Shown here in pieces: positions 12,032 through 22,065 of a DNA stretch of 64,000 nucleotides (the stretch's first letter is position 1; each line of letters starts with the position of its first letter). Position numbers and translations under genes: made by a program. The stretch comes from Sulfitobacter mediterraneus (GTDB taxonomy: Bacteria > Pseudomonadota > Alphaproteobacteria > Rhodobacterales > Rhodobacteraceae): positions 186,001-250,000 of the forward strand of contig NZ_QBKU01000004.1 in NCBI RefSeq assembly GCF_003054325.1, in the 5' to 3' direction. The notes under the pieces are model-generated. The model ran no database searches and was not told the origin of the DNA. It saw only the letters and a program-made list of their open reading frames with translations.

Positions 12032-12322
12032 CAGAAGGCTCCAACTGGTTATGCAGCAGACTTAGGGGATAATGCCGCCTTATGGAACCAGCGATGCGGT
12101 GTCAGTGAGGCTCCCGATTCGCCGGTTGATCACAATTCTGCCTTAATTCTGCCTCGGGTTTTGCGGGTGATGTTTCGGATTCTGGGGATAATTCAGGGGA
12201 TAACTGCCTATTGGTGCCCTGAGATATTCAATCTCCGCGAGAATGTGGCCGAATTGTGGAATTTGTTTGAAACGGCCGGGATTCACGTCGATGTTTGGAC
12301 TCTGCAAAACTTGGGGGAAGAC

Positions 12323-12610
12323 ATGGACGTGTTCCATAATCCGACAATTTCATCGACGCTGCTTGGTGTTAGCGCCTATCAAAAGGCCAGCGGCCGGAGC
12401 GCAGAGCGCAAGCCCTTGGCAGCAGCCAATCGGCAGGCAAAACCTGCGCCCGCAAAAGCCGCGCCTGCGAAACGTCCTGCGGTGTCGCGGCAAAGCACAA
12501 AGGAAAAGAAAATCTCTGTGCTGAAATCCCTCCAGACCCAGTCCAATTCAGGCATGGTGAAAATGCGCGATGTTGCATCGGCGCTGGATGATCTGCTCAA
12601 GACGTCCTGA
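12323..12610 (+). CDS. Small unknown protein with lysine/alanine/proline-rich linker
   Basis: 95 aa from ATG 12323, with GGGGGAAG just upstream. A short N-terminal segment (DVFHNPTISSTLLGVSAYQ) is followed by a basic Ala/Pro/Lys repeat-like linker (about residues 28-62). A short C-terminal amphipathic segment (VKMRDVASALDDLLK) follows. No family recognised. The reading frame stays open upstream to 11825, but that part is antisense to the HAD gene and is unlikely to be coding. An intrinsic terminator 31 nt after the stop supports a real transcript. Confidence 0.5.
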   Translation: MDVFHNPTISSTLLGVSAYQKASGRSAERKPLAAANRQAKPAPAKAAPAKRPAVSRQSTKEKKISVLKSLQTQSNSGMVKMRDVASALDDLLKTS

Positions 12611-12641
12611 ACAGCAACAAACAGTCAACTTGTGAAGCGAG

Positions 12642-12672
12642 AATGGCCGCCCCAGGGCGGCCATTTCTTTTT
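12642..12672 (+). terminator. Rho-independent terminator
   Basis: AATGGCCGCC (12642-12651) pairs perfectly with GGCGGCCATT (12656-12665) across a CCAG loop. The T-rich run TTTCTTTTT follows on the plus strand. It terminates the small gene before the convergent ppaC. Confidence 0.85.
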
Positions 12673-12690
12673 CGAACTTCAAAAACTGCC

Positions 12691-13611
12691 TTACAGCTTC
12701 AGGTTTGGAATGATCTGCTTTTTCCGGCTCATGATGCCGGGCAGCACAACGGTGTCGCTCGCAACGGATGCGCCAAAGCTGTTTTCCGCGATCTGTTTGA
12801 CCATGTCGTTGGGCACCAGCAAGGTCGCTTCTTCCTTGAGAATGTCGACGATGAACAGCAACACCTGCGCGGCGCCGTCTTCTTTAGCAACGCCGGGCAT
12901 TGCGGCCATCAGGGCGTCTTTGCGCGCCAGAAGCGGGGCAGGGGAGGTGGTCTCAAGAACCGAAACCCGCAGGCCGGTGCCATCCAGATCAAATTCCTTG
13001 CTGTCCATGCGCAAAAGCTCTGGCTCGGAAAAGGCAGAGACGTCGGATTTGGCCGCGAACATCTCGGCGGCAAAGGCGCTGATGTCGATGCCCAGATCCT
13101 CGGCCAGCGCATGGGCGATGGCGGTATCTTCCTGCGTTGTGGTCGGGCTGCGGAATTCCAGCGTGTCGGACAGGATGCACGACAGCATCGCGCCTTTGAT
13201 CCCGCGTGGCGCCTGTGCCAGATCATCACCGATCATTTTGTACATGATGGTTGCGGTGCACGCGAGCGGCTGGATGTTGATCTCAATCGGGCCGCGTGTT
13301 TCCAGACCTGCCACCAGACGGTGGTGATCAATGATCCCGCGAATGTCGGCATCGTTGATGTTGTCGGGCAGTTCGCCGGGATTGTTGGTGTCGACGATCA
13401 CAACAGGCGTATCAGCGGCCAGATCGGTCATGATCTCCGGCTTTTCCAGATCCCAGTGATCCAGAACAAACAGCGCCTCGGTGTTCGGTTCGCCCAAGAG
13501 GACGGGCTTTGCCTCAACACCTTTGATCTGGTTGAGATACCATGCCCAGATGATCGGGCTGCCGGTGCTGTCGGTGTCGGGGTTCTTGTGGCCAAAAACA
13601 AGCGTGGTCAT
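12691..13611 (-). CDS. ppaC: Manganese-dependent inorganic pyrophosphatase (family II)
   Basis: 306 aa, DHH superfamily. Metal ligands are visible in GHKNPDTDS (residues 7-15), VDTNNPGE and IDHHRL. The C-terminal substrate-binding motif is SRKKQIIPNL. It hydrolyses pyrophosphate in the cytoplasm and drives biosynthetic reactions such as the ATP sulfurylase and PRPP-transferase steps encoded elsewhere in the window. Confidence 0.95.
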   Translation of the reverse strand: MTTLVFGHKNPDTDSTGSPIIWAWYLNQIKGVEAKPVLLGEPNTEALFVLDHWDLEKPEIMTDLAADTPVVIVDTNNPGELPDNINDADIRGIIDHHRLVAGLETRGPIEINIQPLACTATIMYKMIGDDLAQAPRGIKGAMLSCILSDTLEFRSPTTTQEDTAIAHALAEDLGIDISAFAAEMFAAKSDVSAFSEPELLRMDSKEFDLDGTGLRVSVLETTSPAPLLARKDALMAAMPGVAKEDGAAQVLLFIVDILKEEATLLVPNDMVKQIAENSFGASVASDTVVLPGIMSRKKQIIPNLKL

Positions 13612-13673
13612 GGGCTATCCTTGCGTCGCAATCTAACGGTTTCGCCGCCTTATATGGGGCGTTTGGCCTGTTG

Positions 13674-14051
13674 TCACGGGTTTTGCCGCGGTGCGGCGTC
13701 AAGCCCCAGTTCGGCGCGTTTCTTCTTGGTCAAGGCACCAATGGCCATTTCGTAAGACGCAAAGATGTGCGCGCGCAGGCTGTCGTCTGACAGGCCGGGT
13801 TCGCCGTAGTGCTGGATCCATTTCAACCCGCGCGAAGCCATATACGGGGCGGGGCGCAATCCGGGGCTGTCCGAGAGAATTTCAAAGCCCATTTCGGTGG
13901 CCTTGAAGGTCACGGTGTTGCCGCCGTCCCCCATCCCAACAACGGCAAAAAGCTTGCCGCCCACCTTGTAAACGTCGGAGTTGCCCCATTGAACCACATG
14001 GGTGGTTTGGGGAAGTCCGGCGCAGAAGGTCATCAATTCATCACGTGTCAT
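13674..14051 (-). CDS. MmcQ/YjbR-family protein
   Basis: 125 aa with the YjbR fold pattern: an N-terminal helix (MTRDELMTFCAGLPQ), V-x-W-G-N-S-D-V-Y-K-V-G-G-K-L-F-A-V-V and a terminal S-Y-E-M-A segment. Family members are often called DNA-binding on structural grounds; function is unproven. I used the ATG at 14051 because the longer in-frame start would run into the divergent DUF2161 gene. Confidence 0.82.
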   Translation of the reverse strand: MTRDELMTFCAGLPQTTHVVQWGNSDVYKVGGKLFAVVGMGDGGNTVTFKATEMGFEILSDSPGLRPAPYMASRGLKWIQHYGEPGLSDDSLRAHIFASYEMAIGALTKKKRAELGLDAAPRQNP

Positions 14052-14079
14052 GGCGTCAGAATAGCGGGTTGGAGGGGCC

Positions 14080-14784
14080 ATGAAAATGGGGCAATCTGCG
14101 GCGATGAGCAATCCGCGCGAAACTGACCTGTATCCCCCGATCAAGACCTTTCTTGAGGATCAGGGTTATGTGGTCAAATCCGAGGTTGGCGCGGCCGATG
14201 TTGTGGCCTTGCGGGGGGGGGAGCCGCCGGTTGTGGTTGAGCTGAAGCTGGGGTTTTCCCTGACGTTGTTTCACCAATGTATCGCCCGGATGAAAGTGAC
14301 TGACGATGTCTATCTTGCGGTGGCGCGCCAGTCCGGCAAGCGGTTTGCCAAAGCGGTGAAGGACAATACAGCGCTAGCACGGCGGCTGGGGCTTGGCCTG
14401 ATCACGGTGCGCCTGTCGGATGGGCTGGTCGAGGTACATTGCGATCCGGGGCCTTATGCACCGCGCAAAAACAAGAAACGCGAGGCCCAGCTCTTGCGCG
14501 AGTTTGCACGGCGGCAAGGCGATCCAAACGATGGCGGCCAGACCCGTGCGGGATTGGTGACGGCTTACCGGCAGGATGCGCTTAAGATTGCGATGTATTT
14601 GTTTGAGGTCGGGGCGTGCAAAGGTGCGGATGTGGCCAAGGAAACCAAGGTTTCGGTTGCGACCCGGATGATGCGCGATAACCACTACGGCTGGTTTGAG
14701 AAGGTCGAGAAAGGCGTCTATGGTCTGACCCCTGTGGGGGCTGAAGCAGTCGGAACATCGGGCAATGTTCTAGGGTCTGATTGA
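14080..14784 (+). CDS. DUF2161 protein, PD-(D/E)XK nuclease-like
   Basis: 234 aa. The N-terminal half has an arrangement resembling a PD-(D/E)XK core: E-V-G-A-A-D-V-V-A-L-R near residue 36 and V-V-V-E-L-K-L-G near residue 51, with the expected D...E-x-K spacing. The C-terminal half (about 150-225) looks like a winged helix (GACKGADVAKETKVS, WFEKVEKGVYGLTPVGAEA). The family is uncharacterised; nuclease or phosphodiesterase activity is an inference. GGAGGGG at 14071-14077 supports ATG 14080; ATG 14104 is an alternative. The gene carries a G9 run at 14213-14221. Confidence 0.75.
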   Translation: MKMGQSAAMSNPRETDLYPPIKTFLEDQGYVVKSEVGAADVVALRGGEPPVVVELKLGFSLTLFHQCIARMKVTDDVYLAVARQSGKRFAKAVKDNTALARRLGLGLITVRLSDGLVEVHCDPGPYAPRKNKKREAQLLREFARRQGDPNDGGQTRAGLVTAYRQDALKIAMYLFEVGACKGADVAKETKVSVATRMMRDNHYGWFEKVEKGVYGLTPVGAEAVGTSGNVLGSD

Positions 14785-14846
14785 TCTGGGGCAGCCAAAC
14801 TGCGGCCATCCGCAATTTCTACCAACAATTTTTCTATTCTCATTGG

Positions 14847-14876
14847 TTGACAGCTTTGTGACTCGTCCTTAGCTAT
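14847..14876 (+). promoter_or_regulatory. Probable groES promoter
   Basis: TTGACA at 14847-14852 is a perfect -35 hexamer. TAGCTAT about 17 nt later is a weak -10. The expected transcription start then falls at the edge of the CIRCE element, as in HrcA-regulated operons. Confidence 0.55.
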
Positions 14877-14882
14877 GCGCCG

Positions 14883-14909
14883 TTAGCACTCGAACTGGAT
14901 GAGTGATAA
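14883..14909 (+). promoter_or_regulatory. CIRCE operator (HrcA binding site)
   Basis: TTAGCACTC (14883-14891), a 9-nt spacer, then GAGTGATAA (14901-14909). The consensus is TTAGCACTC-N9-GAGTGCTAA, so 17 of 18 arm positions match. It lies 66 nt before groES and indicates heat-shock control by the repressor HrcA, which is not encoded in the window. Confidence 0.93.
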
Positions 14910-14974
14910 CGGCCCGCTCTCAAACGGAGCGGCGGGTCTGGGAGAGTAACTTTGAGCCTTAAGGAGCTGCAAAG

Positions 14975-15262
14975 ATGGCATTGAAACCGCTTCACGACCG
15001 CGTGCTGGTAAAGCGCACAGAAAGCGAAGAGAAAACTGCTGGCGGATTGATCATTCCCGATAGCGCAAAAGAAAAACCTTCCGAGGGCGAAGTTGTCGCG
15101 ACAGGCGAAGGCGCCCGCAAAGACAGCGGCGAGCTGATCGAGATGGCTGTAAAAGCCGGCGATCGCATCCTGTTCGGCAAATGGTCCGGTACAGAAGTCA
15201 CCGTAGACGGTGAAGAAATGCTGATGATGAAAGAAAGCGACATCATGGGGATCCTGTCCTAA
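14975..15262 (+). CDS. groES: Co-chaperonin GroES
   Basis: 95-aa lid of the GroEL/GroES folding chamber. It begins [12 protein letters not shown] and contains the mobile loop ([19 protein letters not shown]) and the terminal [17 protein letters not shown]. First gene of the CIRCE-controlled operon, 115 nt before groEL. Confidence 0.97.
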   Translation: MALKPLHDRVLVKRTESEEKTAGGLIIPDSAKEKPSEGEVVATGEGARKDSGELIEMAVKAGDRILFGKWSGTEVTVDGEEMLMMKESDIMGILS

Positions 15263-15326
15263 GCGGACCGGCCCGGTGTCGGACGATCCGTTCGACCCAC
15301 ATGATTGCACAACATCAAACCCGTAG

Positions 15327-17030
<1,704 letters not shown>

Positions 17031-17055
17031 GCCAGCCAATCGTGCTGAGAATTTT

Positions 17056-17083
17056 GGGCGTGCCGGTGACGGCGCGCCCTTTT
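17056..17083 (+). terminator. Rho-independent terminator after groEL
   Basis: GGGCGTGCCG (17056-17065) and CGGCGCGCCC (17070-17079) form a 10-bp stem with one G-T wobble and a GTGA loop, followed by TTTTC. Confidence 0.9.
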
Positions 17084-17112
17084 CTTTGGGTCCGGGGATA
17101 GGCTGACCGCCG

Positions 17113-17551
17113 TCAGACGGGCAATTCAACGATCCGCGAGTAGGTTCCCAGCATATTCAATGCGTTGGCCAATGTTTCGGATGCGTTTTCTTTGACGACA
17201 TAGCCTGCCACGTTGTGGTCATAAGCTGATCTGACATCTTGTGGCGTGTCAGAGGTGGTAAATACAAATACCACCACGCGTGACAGTTCTGGATCGGCCC
17301 GCAGCGCATCCAAAAGCTCAAGCCCGCCCATGCGCGGCATATTGAGATCCAGCGTGACAATATACGGCGGCAGTCCGGTGTTTTTTTTGCTGTTCACTTT
17401 GCAAAAACTCCAAGGCATGTTGCCCATCCGTACAGACATGGGTTTCATTTGAAATCTTCAGTTTTCGCATTGCGCGTTGCATTGCCATCACGCTGATTTC
17501 GTCATCATCCACGATTAAAAATCGCGCCTCTTGCAGTTTCCTTGGTCTCAT
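17113..17551 (-). pseudogene. Single-domain (Rcp1-like) response regulator, frameshifted in an A8 tract
   Basis: Two frames together make one REC domain. The first (17551 to 17318) gives FLIVDDDEIS with the acidic pocket and runs to QSEQQKK. The second supplies IVTLDLNMPRMGG with the phospho-acceptor aspartate, FTTSDTPQDV with the conserved threonine and GYVVKEN with the conserved lysine, and ends at 17113. The break is at an A8 run on the coding strand (plus-strand T8, 17381-17388). Removing one A restores a 145-aa protein, the normal length for Rcp1-type regulators, with the aspartate at residue 68. As written, the 77-aa product lacks the phosphorylation site. It lies 20 nt downstream of a histidine kinase and is its likely partner. 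The cause could be real inactivation, phase variation, transcriptional slippage or a sequencing error. Confidence 0.85.
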
Positions 17552-17571
17552 GTTCGCACCTTTGTCTAGGA

Positions 17572-19551
17572 TTAGGCAGCTTTGCCCAATCGGGCTGGGG
17601 TACAGCGTGCCGGAGGAGGGTGGAGCGGCAGTGTTACGCTGATCTTAGTGCCTCGTTTCAGGTCGGGATTGGATGAAACAGTGATGGCGCCGTTTTCCCG
17701 TTTGATGAGTTTGCGCACCACGGCGAGGCCAAGTCCGCTGCCTTCGACCTCATCGCGTGGTCTTAATGTCTGAAACAATTCGAATATCTTATCGTGATAA
17801 AGCGGGGAAATGCCTGGTCCATCGTCTTGGATTTCGAACCGGTACTGATCCGCGAGGATCTCAGCGCGAAAGGTGATCCGGCCAGTGGGCGCATCGTGGT
17901 GTTTGATCACATTGGCGAGCAGGTTGGTGCAGATATTACGCAGGACATCGCCTTTGGCCCCGAAGGGCATAGGCATTTTGCCAAAAGACACTTCAAAGTT
18001 TTGGTCTGGATCGAGATCTTTCAAAATGGTTGTCACAGCCCGGTGCAGATCCACAAGTTCAAATGCATCAGAGACATGTTCGGCCTGAACATAGGCTAAA
18101 AGATCATTGAGATGACCATTCAAGCGGAGCGTGCGTTTCTCTAACAAAGACAAATAAGCGCGGCTCTCGGACGACAGTCGGTTCTCTTCGTCTTCCGAGA
18201 CCCAGGTGCATAAGTTTTGAATGGCGCTGATCGGGGTGCGCAGATCATGGGCGGTGATATAGGCGAATGTCTCCAATTCTTCATTTGAGTGATGCAGGTC
18301 TTCGGCGTTCTTCTTGAAGGTCACAAGCGCGTTGGCCATTTCGCCAAGCTCATCTGACCCAGAGACCGGGATAGGGTGCTTCAAATCGCCCGCGGCAATG
18401 GCCAGAACAGACTGATTTAAAACGTGAATGCGTCGATTGAACTGCCGCTCGATAATGCTGTAATTGGCCGAAAAAATGACCGCCAACCCGACAGCAACTG
18501 CTACTATCAGTGTCCAGGTAATCTTGGAAATCGCTTGCTGTAGCGCCTGTGAAGCCTCCTCAACAATGTCGCGTGATCGGGTAACCAGATCAGAGGTCAA
18601 TTGCATCGCACTTGCAGTTAAGGCCTGCTGCGTCAGATGATGGCGCTCCTGCGCCGCGACCAAAGCCGCTAGTGTTCTCTTTTGAGTGAAAATCCCGTCC
18701 TGTTCGCGTAACACATCGCGTAAGCCAGCGACATGCTTGGACAAGGCAAGCCGGTCTGGTCCCTCGGGCAATTCGGCGAGATGCAAGATGGCTCTTTGTA
18801 ATCCCAATTGTGCCTGCGCCAAGGCCCGCGAATGGTCATCTTCTATACTGTTGATGTTCGAAACATGTGCCAGACTGACCACCCTGTCGAGTTCGAAGCT
18901 CAGGCTGGTGACCGTCAACGATGGCAGGAAAAGTCCCTCAAATGCTTCGCCGATCATTGCCGCGTTGACATTGTCTGAGTTTGCTACTGATTGCAGAAAG
19001 TCATTGGTCTTGCTTGATAAATTCAAGGCGAATTTCTCGAGAAGATCTTGCGATCGCCGGTGTAAGTCGTTCAAAATGACGTATTGGTCTTCCAAGGTTT
19101 GCCGGACCCGAAGGAAGGAAATGCGGTCCTCCAGCATCTCGAGCGAACTGGCTTCGGCAAGATCAAGGTTTTTGGTTAACTCAGCAATGGCGATTTGAGA
19201 TTGGCCAAGTGTGATCAGTCGTTCCAAATTGCGATGCATCTCCTGCACGGATTTGGTGATGTTGTCCCGGATATGATCCGTTGAGTCGCCCGGCTGAATG
19301 CGATCAATTCGGTTCATCAAAGCATCCAATTGGACCAGCCCGACCTGAATGCCTCCTGAGCGTTCGAGGATCGGCAGGGCCGTTTGATCAAGCTGGTTAT
19401 ACGATTGCATAATCGCGCGGGCCTGTTGCATGGAGACAAGCCAGACAACTGCGGTCGCCGCTGCTAGGATCAACAATGCAATACGAAGCCGCACAGTGAT
19501 CCGCGATAAAGAATCTCTCCCCGGTAACCGGAGCCAATTGAGAAACAACAT
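17572..19551 (-). CDS. Membrane sensor histidine kinase
   Basis: About 659 aa from the ATG at 19551; the ATG at 19575 is an alternative. TM1 is at about 24-42 (ALLILAAATAVVWLV), followed by a large helical periplasmic region of about 300 residues. TM2 is at about 344-363 and HAMP at about 364-415. The H-box FAYITAHDLRTP has its phospho-histidine at residue 435. The N-box is NLLANVIKHHD, G1 is DDGPGI and G2 is GSGLGLA, preceded by LRPRDEVEG. The kinase is intact. The periplasmic region has no recognisable small-molecule fold and may bind a protein partner. The divergent solute-binding protein gene 92 nt away is an obvious candidate; the frameshifted regulator follows downstream. Confidence 0.9.
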   Translation of the reverse strand: MLFLNWLRLPGRDSLSRITVRLRIALLILAAATAVVWLVSMQQARAIMQSYNQLDQTALPILERSGGIQVGLVQLDALMNRIDRIQPGDSTDHIRDNITKSVQEMHRNLERLITLGQSQIAIAELTKNLDLAEASSLEMLEDRISFLRVRQTLEDQYVILNDLHRRSQDLLEKFALNLSSKTNDFLQSVANSDNVNAAMIGEAFEGLFLPSLTVTSLSFELDRVVSLAHVSNINSIEDDHSRALAQAQLGLQRAILHLAELPEGPDRLALSKHVAGLRDVLREQDGIFTQKRTLAALVAAQERHHLTQQALTASAMQLTSDLVTRSRDIVEEASQALQQAISKITWTLIVAVAVGLAVIFSANYSIIERQFNRRIHVLNQSVLAIAAGDLKHPIPVSGSDELGEMANALVTFKKNAEDLHHSNEELETFAYITAHDLRTPISAIQNLCTWVSEDEENRLSSESRAYLSLLEKRTLRLNGHLNDLLAYVQAEHVSDAFELVDLHRAVTTILKDLDPDQNFEVSFGKMPMPFGAKGDVLRNICTNLLANVIKHHDAPTGRITFRAEILADQYRFEIQDDGPGISPLYHDKIFELFQTLRPRDEVEGSGLGLAVVRKLIKRENGAITVSSNPDLKRGTKISVTLPLHPPPARCTPARLGKAA

Positions 19552-19643
19552 CCCTCTTGCATAGGCCAAGCCCATTAAGACGTTCTTAACGCCCAGAAGA
19601 TAGGGCTTGGAACATCCAAAATGGATCTGAACCGGACTGTGCC

Positions 19644-21128
19644 ATGCTCTGCAAAACTGATCCGCCGGCTGCGTTGACCCGGAGATATGCCCTCGGGCTT
19701 TGCGCGGGTGGACTTGCCTCTGCGGCAGGAGCCTTGTGCGCATCCCCATCCTTAACGGCCGGTTCTGCAATGGATGTAGATGTCTATGTTGAGAATGTTC
19801 TGCGGGATCGATTTTCAGGGCACTCACAAACGCTTAGTCTGTTGTTACCAAATGGATCCGGGGCCAATCTCGGGCCAGTCATTGCGGCATTCACGGATCG
19901 AACCGGTGTGAATGTCGAACCTATTGAGGTGCCGCTGGATGAGGTTGTGAACACACTTATCCTCGACAATGTTCTGGATCAGCGGCGGTTCGACGTCGCA
20001 TTGCCGGCAACATTTTCTCTGCCGGATCTGGTCTCCGCCGGCACTTTACTGCCGCTGGATGGTTACGTTGCCGCCCATGAACCGGAAGGATTTCGTGACG
20101 GCATCCTCTATCCGACCGGCGATACATTTGACGGTGAAACCTATGGATTTCAGACAGATGGCGATGCCTATCTGATGTTTTACCACGCAGATATGATGTC
20201 GAGCACGGATCATCAGGCTCGCTTCTCCGATCGGTTTGGTCAACGGCTTGAAATCCCTCGCACATGGGAGGAGCTGGACCGGCAAATGGCATTCTTTCAT
20301 GCGCCTGATGATGGGGTCTTTGGCGGTTTGTTGTTTCGCGTGCCACAATTTCTCGCGTGGGAATGGTGGGGACGATTCCATGCCAAGGGGATCTGGCCCA
20401 TGGCGCCGGATCTCACGCCCCAAATCCACGGAGAGGCGGGTGTCACAGCACTTGAGGAGATGATCCGCGCCACAGAAAGCCTCGCGCCGGGGCACGCCAG
20501 CATTGGCCTTTTCGAGAATTGGGAGCGGTACGCCCAGGGTGATATCTATGCGAATATCGGCTGGGGCGGGACGCAAAAATACCTCAACAAAACCAAGTCA
20601 GCGATGCAGGGACGCATGGTATTTGGCCCTACGCCCGGCGGACAAATCGGGCAGGGGCCTCTGGCTGTTCCCTACTTCAACTGGGGCTGGAATTTTGTGG
20701 TGAGTGCCACGTCTGATCAACCCGAGCTTGCTTATTTGTTTTCACTTTTCGCCGCTAGCCCACGGATGTCGACGTTGGCTGTCGGTCAAACCGACGGGTT
20801 TTTCGACCCCTTTCGGGCAGAGCATTACCAGGATGAAACGATCGTCGAGGCCTATTCTGCGCCCTTCCTCAAAGTCCACCGAGAGGCGATGCGCAATGCC
20901 ATTCCCGATCTCTATCTCAAGGGTCACTCTGAATATTTCGCGGCCTTGGCAAAGGGATTGGATGCAGCGGTCATGGGAAACGTGCAGCCCGAAGAGGCGT
21001 TGCGGGGGGTTGCGCAAAAATGGGAATTGATTTCCGGCAAGGCGGGGCATGCACAACAGGTTCTGCGATGGCGGAGCCTGCGTGACAAATATCCGGCGCA
21101 TGTGAAAGCGGCGTTGAAGGACTTATAA
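19644..21128 (+). CDS. Periplasmic solute-binding protein (family 1), orphan
   Basis: 494 aa. The N-terminus TRRYALGL plus a hydrophobic stretch to about residue 40 looks like an export signal, possibly twin-arginine type. The mature part resembles sugar-type ABC binding proteins: SLLLPNGSGANLGPVIAAF, a Trp-rich ligand region (EWWGRFH, NIGWGG, FNWGWNF) and the usual closing helices. No permease or ATPase gene is adjacent. Instead it is divergent from a membrane kinase and followed by a cytosolic kinase and a regulator. This suggests it serves as a ligand-sensing partner rather than a transporter component, which is an inference. Confidence 0.82.
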   Translation: MLCKTDPPAALTRRYALGLCAGGLASAAGALCASPSLTAGSAMDVDVYVENVLRDRFSGHSQTLSLLLPNGSGANLGPVIAAFTDRTGVNVEPIEVPLDEVVNTLILDNVLDQRRFDVALPATFSLPDLVSAGTLLPLDGYVAAHEPEGFRDGILYPTGDTFDGETYGFQTDGDAYLMFYHADMMSSTDHQARFSDRFGQRLEIPRTWEELDRQMAFFHAPDDGVFGGLLFRVPQFLAWEWWGRFHAKGIWPMAPDLTPQIHGEAGVTALEEMIRATESLAPGHASIGLFENWERYAQGDIYANIGWGGTQKYLNKTKSAMQGRMVFGPTPGGQIGQGPLAVPYFNWGWNFVVSATSDQPELAYLFSLFAASPRMSTLAVGQTDGFFDPFRAEHYQDETIVEAYSAPFLKVHREAMRNAIPDLYLKGHSEYFAALAKGLDAAVMGNVQPEEALRGVAQKWELISGKAGHAQQVLRWRSLRDKYPAHVKAALKDL

Positions 21129-21207
21129 GTTCCTCATGGCGGCGATGTTAAGCAAAAAGAAAGGATGTCTGTGTAGTCCTCTATCTGACTGATTTATTGA
21201 GGACATT

Positions 21208-21972
21208 ATGCAAAGCGAACAGATGGCTGCCCAATCTGAGAGTGTTGCCGCCTCTCGGGACACTGGACGAAATTCGCAGGATATCGAGGATTTTATCTAT
21301 CTTATCAGCCATGATGTGCGAAGCTCTGTCAGGGCCCTACTTGAGCTGCCAAATTGGATCTCCGAAGATTTGGAAGAGGCCGGATTTCCTGTGCAAGGAC
21401 AGGTTGCGGCTTCGATTGATCTGATGAACCGACATACCAGCAGACTTGATCGCATGCTGGTGGATCTGCTCACGTTCTCGCGTATTGGCAGAATGCAGAG
21501 GGTTGAAACCCTATCCTTGGATTTGGTGCTTGATCAGGTATTGGAAGAGCTTGACGTTCCAGGCGCGTTTGACGTGACACGCGATCTGAAAGGGCTAGAA
21601 ATCACGATCGGCAATCGAGATATTCTGACATTGCTGTCAGCGTTGATTTCCAATGCGGTGAGGCACCATGATAAAACGTCAGGCAAGATTCATGTGGCCG
21701 CACTGATGGATGGAACTGAAGTCGTGCTGACAGTTTCTGATGATGGTCCGGGGATCGCTGAAGAGTTTCGGGAGCGGATCTTTGGCGCGATGATCACCCT
21801 GCGCCCACGCGATGAGGTCGAGGGCAGCGGGATGGGGTTGGCCAACGTTCGCAAAATCGCAAACTTCTACGGTGGCACCGCATCTGTGGTGCCGTCGGTT
21901 TTCGGCAAAGGATGTTGCATTGAAGTGCGGACAACAGGACGGTGCCAGCCTGACAATCCGAATAAACTTTGA
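21208..21972 (+). CDS. Cytosolic histidine kinase
   Basis: 254 aa, no transmembrane segment and no sensor domain. The H-box is FIYLISHDVRSSVRAL (His35), where SS replaces the usual TP. The N-box is ALISNAVRHHD, G1 is DDGPGI and G2 is GSGMGLA. The stretch LRPRDEVEGSG is shared word for word with the membrane kinase on the other side of the solute-binding protein, so their catalytic domains are close relatives. GAGGA lies 5 nt before the ATG. Input probably comes from a partner protein. Confidence 0.88.
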   Translation: MQSEQMAAQSESVAASRDTGRNSQDIEDFIYLISHDVRSSVRALLELPNWISEDLEEAGFPVQGQVAASIDLMNRHTSRLDRMLVDLLTFSRIGRMQRVETLSLDLVLDQVLEELDVPGAFDVTRDLKGLEITIGNRDILTLLSALISNAVRHHDKTSGKIHVAALMDGTEVVLTVSDDGPGIAEEFRERIFGAMITLRPRDEVEGSGMGLANVRKIANFYGGTASVVPSVFGKGCCIEVRTTGRCQPDNPNKL

Positions 21973-22065
21973 ACGAAGAAGACTGCCCACTGTACGCGGT
22001 ATTAAGGTTTGATAAACATAGCCGCGCCAATCTTTCACTCACAAACGCATGTGAAAGAGAGACCA

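Noticed and set aside
11825-12322. Longer N-terminal form of the small gene ending at 12610
   Set aside because: This part is antisense to the HAD phosphatase gene or lies in a non-coding gap, and lacks a good ribosome site.
17381-17395. Programmed -1 ribosomal frameshift (A-AAA-AAC slippery site) in the response regulator
   Set aside because: The heptamer is present, but joining the two frames needs a +1 (or -2) shift, not -1. Transcriptional slippage, mutation or sequencing error are better explanations.
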